Positions 58,253-64,000 of a stretch of 64,000 bases of DNA are shown here, in pieces. The translations under genes were made by a program, and so were the position numbers. Location of the stretch: positions 3,534,001 to 3,598,000 of the forward strand of contig CP071498.1 of the NCBI GenBank assembly GCA_017354895.1, given 5' to 3'. The stretch's first letter is position 1. Every line of letters begins with the position of its first letter. This DNA is from Podospora comata. Its lineage: Eukaryota > Ascomycota > Sordariomycetes > Sordariales > Podosporaceae. Below the pieces are notes generated by a model. The model was not told the origin of the DNA. It did no database searches and saw nothing but the letters and a program-made list of their open reading frames with translations.

Positions 58253-58370
58253 GTTGGGATGTTAATTTTCTTGCGAAATAGCTGGCGTTAATGGCAGCCA
58301 GACAGCACAAAGCGAGAAAACCGGTTCAATCAAGCCATTCATATACTCTTCCTCTCCTGCCCCTGGAATT

Positions 58371-59783
58371 TCAAGAACTTTCCTCAACGAAACCCATCAA
58401 CCTCCCCACTGTCCCATCCCACTCCTCATCCCACCTCCTCCTCCCCTCCTCCACGGCCCCCTTCTTCAAGTGTTTCAACTCGTTCTCCCCCTCCGGCTTC
58501 AACAACTCTCCCAACACCCCCGCCAGCTCCTCCCCAGTCTCAAACCCCCTCCCATTCACCCCCTCCTTGACCAGCTCCCCAAAACTCTCGTAGGCTCCAT
58601 ACGCCACCACCGGAAGCCCAGCCCCAAACATGTCCACCACCTTCATCGGCAAATCCACACCCGAAGAGCTCATATGCAGACAAACCCCCAGATCAGCACA
58701 TGCCAGCAACCTGGCGTAGTCCTCAAAGGGTAGAAACAAAGTGGCAATCCTCACGTTAGGTAGCTTCCCTTCCTTGACCAGAGCATCAATCTTGTCGTCA
58801 TAATACTCTTTTTGCGGTCCCTTCCCGGTGATGAGCGCCAGGATTGGGACCGCGTCAGGTCTGGCTGCGTACATGGTGAGGGCGGAGAGAAGAAGAGAGA
58901 AATCCTCGTCTGGTGTCCAGGACGTGCTCGAGACAAGAAGCTTCATCTTGCCCGAGACCAGGGCGCGGTAGTATTCCCTTCCGGAGGGGAATAATATCTT
59001 GTCTAGGGCTTCGTTGCGAGCGTCGGGGGAGAGGATAGGTTGGAAGATTGCCGCGGGCCGGTCGTGGACGGGGATCATGGGTTTGTGAGGGGGGATGCTG
59101 TAGGGGGCGGCGCGGAGTTGGCGGGCCATGGCGTTCGTCACCGTCAGGTGGTGAGAGCCTAAGCGACCGAGGTAGGTTTCGTAGATTTTGGAGAGGGAGA
59201 CAAAGGGGTGGGAGGGTCCTTTGGTGGAGGAGAGGATTGTCCAGCCGTAGTTGTGCCAGTCGATTATCAGGTGGGAGTTGCGGAGGTAGGAGGTGAGGCT
59301 GGCGATGGCGAGGGTGGGGATGGAGGGGGGGTTTTGGACCAAAAGCCAGGCGGAGGGGGGGAGGAGGTAGAGGAGGAGGTAGGAGAGGTGGAGGATTTGG
59401 AAGATGACTTTGATAGGGGCGAATAGTAAGAAGGGGACAGAGGGAGGGCGGGAAGGAGGGGTGGGGAGGGGGATGAGGGTGATGTTGGGATTGGTAAGGA
59501 TGTCGGGGTGAGGAGAGGTTTCTATATGTGGTGTTAGTGAGTGAGACTGGCGGGTGTGAACAGATGAACACATACCGAGATATCCTATAAGCTTGACTTT
59601 TCCTCCATGTTTGGCGATGCTCAGGGCATGATATGTCATGCGGGGACTCCTCCCAATATCACCAAGGACCAGAATGTGAACTGGCACCCCCTTCCCTGTG
59701 GTGTGACCATTGTATCTTGATGGCTTCAGGACGATGTAGGCTATTAATAAGCCCAAAAGGACAAGGCTGATGAGCCCTGCCAT
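58371..59783 (-). CDS. alg1: beta-1,4-mannosyltransferase Alg1 (chitobiosyldiphosphodolichol mannosyltransferase)
   Basis: Two exons (59783-59576 and 59521-58371) give 452 residues, normal for Alg1. The intervening 54-base intron (GTATGT donor, CTAAC branch, TATAG acceptor) is a multiple of three and free of stops, so unspliced reading would remain open. The N-terminus has a membrane anchor (LISLVLLGLLIAYIVL), then VHILVLGDIGRSPRMTYHAL, LLVQNPPSIPTLAI, LIIDWHNYGWTIL and, in the GT-B C-terminal half, FLPFEDYARLLACADLGVCL with DLPMKVVDMFGAGLPVVAY. Alg1 adds the first mannose to dolichyl-diphosphate chitobiose on the cytosolic face of the ER, the committing step of N-glycan core assembly. Identification is secure. 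Confidence 0.96.
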   Translation of the reverse strand: MAGLISLVLLGLLIAYIVLKPSRYNGHTTGKGVPVHILVLGDIGRSPRMTYHALSIAKHGGKVKLIGYLGMCSSVHTRQSHSLTPHIETSPHPDILTNPNITLIPLPTPPSRPPSVPFLLFAPIKVIFQILHLSYLLLYLLPPSAWLLVQNPPSIPTLAIASLTSYLRNSHLIIDWHNYGWTILSSTKGPSHPFVSLSKIYETYLGRLGSHHLTVTNAMARQLRAAPYSIPPHKPMIPVHDRPAAIFQPILSPDARNEALDKILFPSGREYYRALVSGKMKLLVSSTSWTPDEDFSLLLSALTMYAARPDAVPILALITGKGPQKEYYDDKIDALVKEGKLPNVRIATLFLPFEDYARLLACADLGVCLHMSSSGVDLPMKVVDMFGAGLPVVAYGAYESFGELVKEGVNGRGFETGEELAGVLGELLKPEGENELKHLKKGAVEEGRRRWDEEWDGTVGRLMGFVEESS

Positions 59784-60962
59784 GTCTGCGCTGTTGGCGT
59801 TTGTGAGCTGTTGGGTTTGTCAAAGTTAGATTCACCTCAGCCAACCGATGGCTAAGAGTGACCAAGGCCAAGTGGCATCTGTCGGTTTCTCAAGTGTTGG
59901 CTGAATTACGCTTGTCTGACAACCCAACTTACATCAGCCAACGATGGGCCCCGTGTGGTAGACTGACAGGTGCCAGTTGAACTGTCGACGTTGAACCTCA
60001 GCCTCGTGAAGCCAGCTGTGTCCTCAGCATCAGCCCTGCGTTAATAAGCTTAATTAGGAAGCTGAGATGGGGTGTGGTTGAAGGTGTTAGTGATAGGTCA
60101 TGAATGTGAGACTTCATTAACGCAGATTATCTGGGTGGGATGGCCGCGGTCTGGGCTGCATCGCGGCGCATTGGCGGGGCCGGGGGTCAACACGTTCGCA
60201 GCCACTGGACCAATCAGAAGCCACAATGTCCGTGGGCCTTGATGGCCTTCTCCACCAGCCCAAGCCCGGCTCAGGGGTCAAAAAGGGAAGGCGGCCGTGG
60301 AGTGCAGCGAGTCCAGCGACAGGGAAAGGGAAGGTGGAGGAGGGACAAGTCTGGGGCAAGCAACAGCACGACATTCACCGTCTGGAAACACATCAAAAGT
60401 CCAGGTTGTCTCATCCCATCTCCTCTCAACTCACCCCCCGCCGCACTCTGCCATATTGACATCTCTCTCTTCCCTGATCCTCTCTCCCAACAACGTGTGA
60501 AACCAGCGCGCCACCGTGTGTTGGGCTGTCCAGTGAGCCAGTGCCGTTCGTTTATCAACCACGGATACCAACAGTCCAATAATCCAAAATCCGTTGCGAT
60601 TGCGGGTCTCGAGACGTCCCACGACATCATCGGTGGCTGCCCTTCGGAGTAAGTTTGCTGCATTGTCTTGCTTTTGGACGCCTTGAAATAAATTGAATTT
60701 TCTTGTTGACCGCCAAGGATCAGCTCCCCTGGTGATTTTGGGGCGACGCCTGATCGAGATTCCCGCCTGACGAGCGACTTTTCCCATCGATTCCCCATTC
60801 GCCATCCATCACGATCAAAAACCGTTGCAGCCCCGGCGCAACCCCTCCCCGCGACTCCGACGTCAACCACATGTCCGCCAGCAGATAGCACCGGGAGTGA
60901 TTGACGCCCCTCTCACTCTTTAATCAACGATACACAGTCACTCTCGACGACATCTTGCTACC
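59784..60962. other. divergent intergenic region, alg1 / zinc transporter
   Basis: 1.2 kb between divergent starts. No exon is supported. A long plus-strand frame from 60140 to 60652 has no family similarity and is probably non-coding leader or promoter. Confidence 0.5.
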
Positions 60963-62680
60963 ATGACATCGACATACGCCTTGCCAGCGACGGCCATCCA
61001 TCAACATCATCCTTCCTCCGACCACGGCTGTTCGCATTCCCACAGCCATGGTCACAACAACGGCCACTTACATAGCACCTCATCACTGGGTGGACTGAGC
61101 CCGACTCGAAGCAGGAAGGAGTCCAGAGCTAATGGCGGTCACTCCCACAATCGCAGCCAGGATCATGACATCAACCACACCAACCACCGAGCCAACTCGA
61201 GCGTCCCCAAGCCACTAAATCTCGGGGCGACGTTGAGTTCCAACGCGCACTGGAGGACCGAGTCGACACTGGGAGGCAAGCCTTTGGTTACACCAACCAG
61301 CGCCAGCTTCGACGCCGCCGGGATATACCAACCGCCGGCTTCCAGAGTGCGCGCCGATACACGCTCCCACGACCATGACCACGACCATGACCACGATCAC
61401 GGACATGGGCACAGTCATGATCATGACCATGGCCACGGTCATGGCCATGGTCACTCGGTGGAGCGGTCAAGATTCACAAAGTTCTTGCTACCGCGGATCG
61501 CGAGGTGGCCTCTAGTCCATGCGGTGGTAGTGGAGAAGGACTCTCGCCGAATATTCTACTTTATGTCGTATGTGCCATCTCTTGTCCCCCTTTGCTATTA
61601 TGCTTTCAGTTCGCCGACTAACCATTGTCACTGTGCAGACTCAACCTCGCGTTTATGATGATCCAAGCATTTTACGGCTATGTTACAGATTCCCTTGGCC
61701 TGTTGAGTGACAGCATTCATATGTTCTTCGACTGCGTGGCATTGGCAGTCGGCCTGTTTGCTGCCGTTGCGAGCAAATGGCCACCGAGCGAGCGGTTCCC
61801 ATACGGCTTTGGCAAAATCGAGACGTTGAGCGGTTTTGCCAACGGTGTGTTCCTGATTCTCATCAGCGTCGAAATTATGATTGAGGCGTGTGAGCGCATG
61901 ATGGAGGGCAGGGAAACCAAACGGCTTGGAGAGCTGTTTGTGGTCAGCACGCTGGGCCTACTGGTCAATTTGGTGGGCATGGCGGCATTCGGGCACCATC
62001 ATCATGGACATGATCATGGGCACTCTCATAGTGGTTGTGGTGGACATTCGCATGGTCACGATCACAAACACGACCATGGCCATGATCACGACCACAGGGA
62101 TGAGAAGAAGGATGCCCACGGTCACTCGCATTCGCACTCCCACGACAACGAAAACATGTACGGCATCTATCTTCATGTGTTAGCCGACACATTGGGAAGC
62201 GCGGCTGTTATCGTATCGACCATTCTTACACACTTTTATAAGTGGGCTGGCTGGGATCCTCTGGCCTCTTTCCTCATTGCTCTCCTGATTTTGCTTTCGG
62301 CGCTGCCGCTGGTCAAGTCTTCGGCAAGGAGGTTACTGCTTACGATTCCACCCGAGGTCGAGTATAACTTGCGCGATACCTTGTCTGGAATCACAGGTTT
62401 GAAGGGTGTGGTCAGCTACGCGGCGCCCAAGTTTTGGATGGATGACCGGCACAGTGAGGGCGGGCCGGCGAATAAACTCCTCGGTGTCATGCACGTTGTG
62501 GCGGGCCGGGGCATGGACATGGAGGACGTGCGGGATCGTGTGCGAAACTACCTGCTTGAACACAACATTGATATCACGTTGCAGGTCGAGCGGGAAGGGG
62601 ACACAAGCTGCTGGTGTGGTGTAGGACGGAGTCCGCTCTCCCAGGCTCACAAGTCGACAAATAGCATCAGCATCTTCTAG
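60963..62680 (+). CDS. zinc transporter of the cation diffusion facilitator family (Msc2/ZnT5-7-like)
   Basis: Two exons (60963-61567 and 61639-62680) give 548 residues. The N-terminal 200 residues are cytosolic and rich in histidine (a DHDHDHDHDHGHGHSHDHD run at about 61370-61425). The six-helix CDF core follows the splice join FYFMSLNLAFMMIQAFYGYV. Helix 2 carries LSDSIHMFFDCVALAVG with the HxxxD zinc site, followed by FPYGFGKIETLSGFANG. A second His-rich loop lies at about 61990-62140. Helix 5 carries LHVLADTLGSAAVI, the second HxxxD. The C-terminal domain includes LLGVMHVVAGRGMDMEDV. This sequence pattern fits the early-secretory-pathway zinc importers, which load zinc into ER and Golgi enzymes. 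GH92 and Alg1 neighbours act in the same compartments, but this is probably coincidence. Confidence 0.93.
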
Positions 62681-64000
62681 GGAGAGGGTGGGGATTTGGT
62701 TTAGTCGATGCTCTCTTTCGGTTTTGGTCCGTTTTGGTCAGATGTTGGCTGGTCTGGATTGGAGTACACTGGGGCACTTTTTTGATATTGGAACCATGGC
62801 GTCGTTTCTCTTCCTCATTGGTTTTTGGTCCGAGGAAAGATAGGGAGCATGGCTCACGCACGCTTAATCCGGGAGAGGGCAGAGGAGGTGTAGTCCGTAT
62901 CAGAGAAGGAAATGGTGTACATGGCATGTATGCGTTTGCTATCGGTCACTTGTATCTAGCGGGTCAATGGATTACCATGATCACTTGCTATTGAATGTTG
63001 TGCCTTGCTTATGTCAATACTGTTAGCATCATCGCCTGGGGTTAGGGTTGAATATATGCCATCGCGAACCCAAATACGCCCTTGGCTGACGCATTTCACA
63101 TGCAAATCCCCAGAGAAAAGGCTTGGCGTGTGTAGCTCAACCCGCGCTTGGTGTCGGTCGAGACATGCCCCTCCACACACCCACAAGACTTCAGGAGGGA
63201 ATGAATGCAGGTCACACCTGAACTCAACCGAGAGCCATTGTTTGGCCAGGGACGCAGTCATCCGTCTGTCCGATGCTGTGCCCTCAGGCTGACAGACTCG
63301 AGGCTTATTCTAACGGATGACCTTTGTCAGAGGATCCATTCTGCGAATTCAACCACCTGACCGAATGATGCCCCTTCCATGATACCGAGGATGGCATACA
63401 TACATAACCAGGGCACAAAGAGCTACCCCACGCTCAACCTGGCAATCTGTTCCAAAAAGAATCCACCTCCAGAACTGTGGGAAAGGGTCCCTTCCTCGTT
63501 CAGTGGTGACGCGGGATGGTTGGGGGACGGGGGAGGGTGTACATATACAGCAACGCGGACATAAGGGCCGTTGTATTCTCGGTTTTATTCTTTTGCCAAA
63601 AGTCGATTCGTTGGTGGGGGTGAGAGAAATAATGACAACCGACGACCGAGGGATAAGGTCAGGCTGTGTGTCTGGAGAGGTGAAGCTCTTTGCGGGGAGA
63701 AGGTAGATTCGCTGCGCTTGGCTTATAATTAGCGGGTAGCTCCCTCTTTAAAAGCCGCACTAAGATGTGTTGTAGACTTCAAGTGCCGTTGGCTGCCGGC
63801 ACAGGAGAGAGAGGCATCACGCAAACAGGGACAGAGAAGTTTGGGGGATGTTCTACAAAGGAGTCCAACCGCCTAGCTGGGTCTTGAGGCTGAGAGGGAG
63901 GGAACTGTAATTCCCTTGTGATCACTGCCCAGGGGACATCCCACCTTTTTCCTGTCCACAAAGGGGAGGAGAGGTGAGTGTGTGGACGCTGTTCGGTTTG
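62681..64000. other. gene-free right end
   Basis: 1.3 kb with the 3' flank of the zinc transporter. No exon, RNA gene or repeat is supported. A gene may begin beyond the right edge. Confidence 0.5.

Noticed and set aside
60140-60652. 170-codon plus-strand frame upstream of the zinc transporter
   Set aside because: Composition is unlike the neighbouring genes and no domain or intron structure is visible; it probably is leader or promoter DNA.

Overview
The window is nuclear DNA of a filamentous ascomycete, most probably a sordariomycete close to Sordariales. Genes are compact and lie on both strands. Most are split by short introns of about 50-120 bases with GTATGT/GTAAGT-type donors and CTAAC/CTGAC branch sites. 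The recognisable proteins (bli-3, RGS-LOV, DUF7580, C2H2-TPR and CFEM-like proteins) are typical of Pezizomycotina, and one pseudogene carries stop codons that look like RIP (repeat-induced point mutation). Exon structures below were worked out by eye from splice signals, reading phase and protein-family continuity.

Layout. 1-9.2 kb is core housekeeping: the 3' part of a Def1-like gene, glucose-6-phosphate isomerase and the AGC kinase Ypk1. 9.2-20.5 kb is sparser: a possible small secreted peptide, a DUF7704-type membrane protein, a cytochrome P450, a 580-base inverted-repeat element, a repeat-rich GPI-anchored cell-wall protein and 3.2 kb with no gene I can support. 20.5-29.8 kb carries a full ABCC transporter, a Cys-rich single-pass surface protein and a small SRPBCC-fold protein.

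31.6-40.1 kb is the accessory island. A C2H2/TPR protein with almost identical tandem TPR units is divergently paired with a DUF7580 protein. Next come AT-rich DNA, an F-box pseudogene with RIP-like stops, a probable solo LTR, and two overlapping opposite-strand reading frames of unknown function. This is the best place in the window to look for an undescribed system; a self/non-self recognition or cell-death role is the most reasonable guess.

40.6-62.7 kb returns to conserved genes: a small Ala/Gly/Met-rich protein, a NAPE-PLD-like metallo-beta-lactamase protein, an RGS-LOV blue-light photoreceptor with an intact photochemical cysteine, a GH92 alpha-mannosidase, an F-box protein, the blue-light-induced bli-3, diphthine synthase (dph5), splicing factor Snu23, a Ubc7-type E2, the mannosyltransferase Alg1 and a His-rich zinc transporter. 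The last 1.3 kb shows no gene. No tRNA, rRNA or CRISPR was seen.

Functional links are loose, as is usual in fungi. The window holds a predicted light sensor and a light-induced gene 8 kb apart. It also touches N-glycan assembly and trimming (Alg1, GH92), translation (dph5) and membrane/TORC2 signalling (Ypk1).
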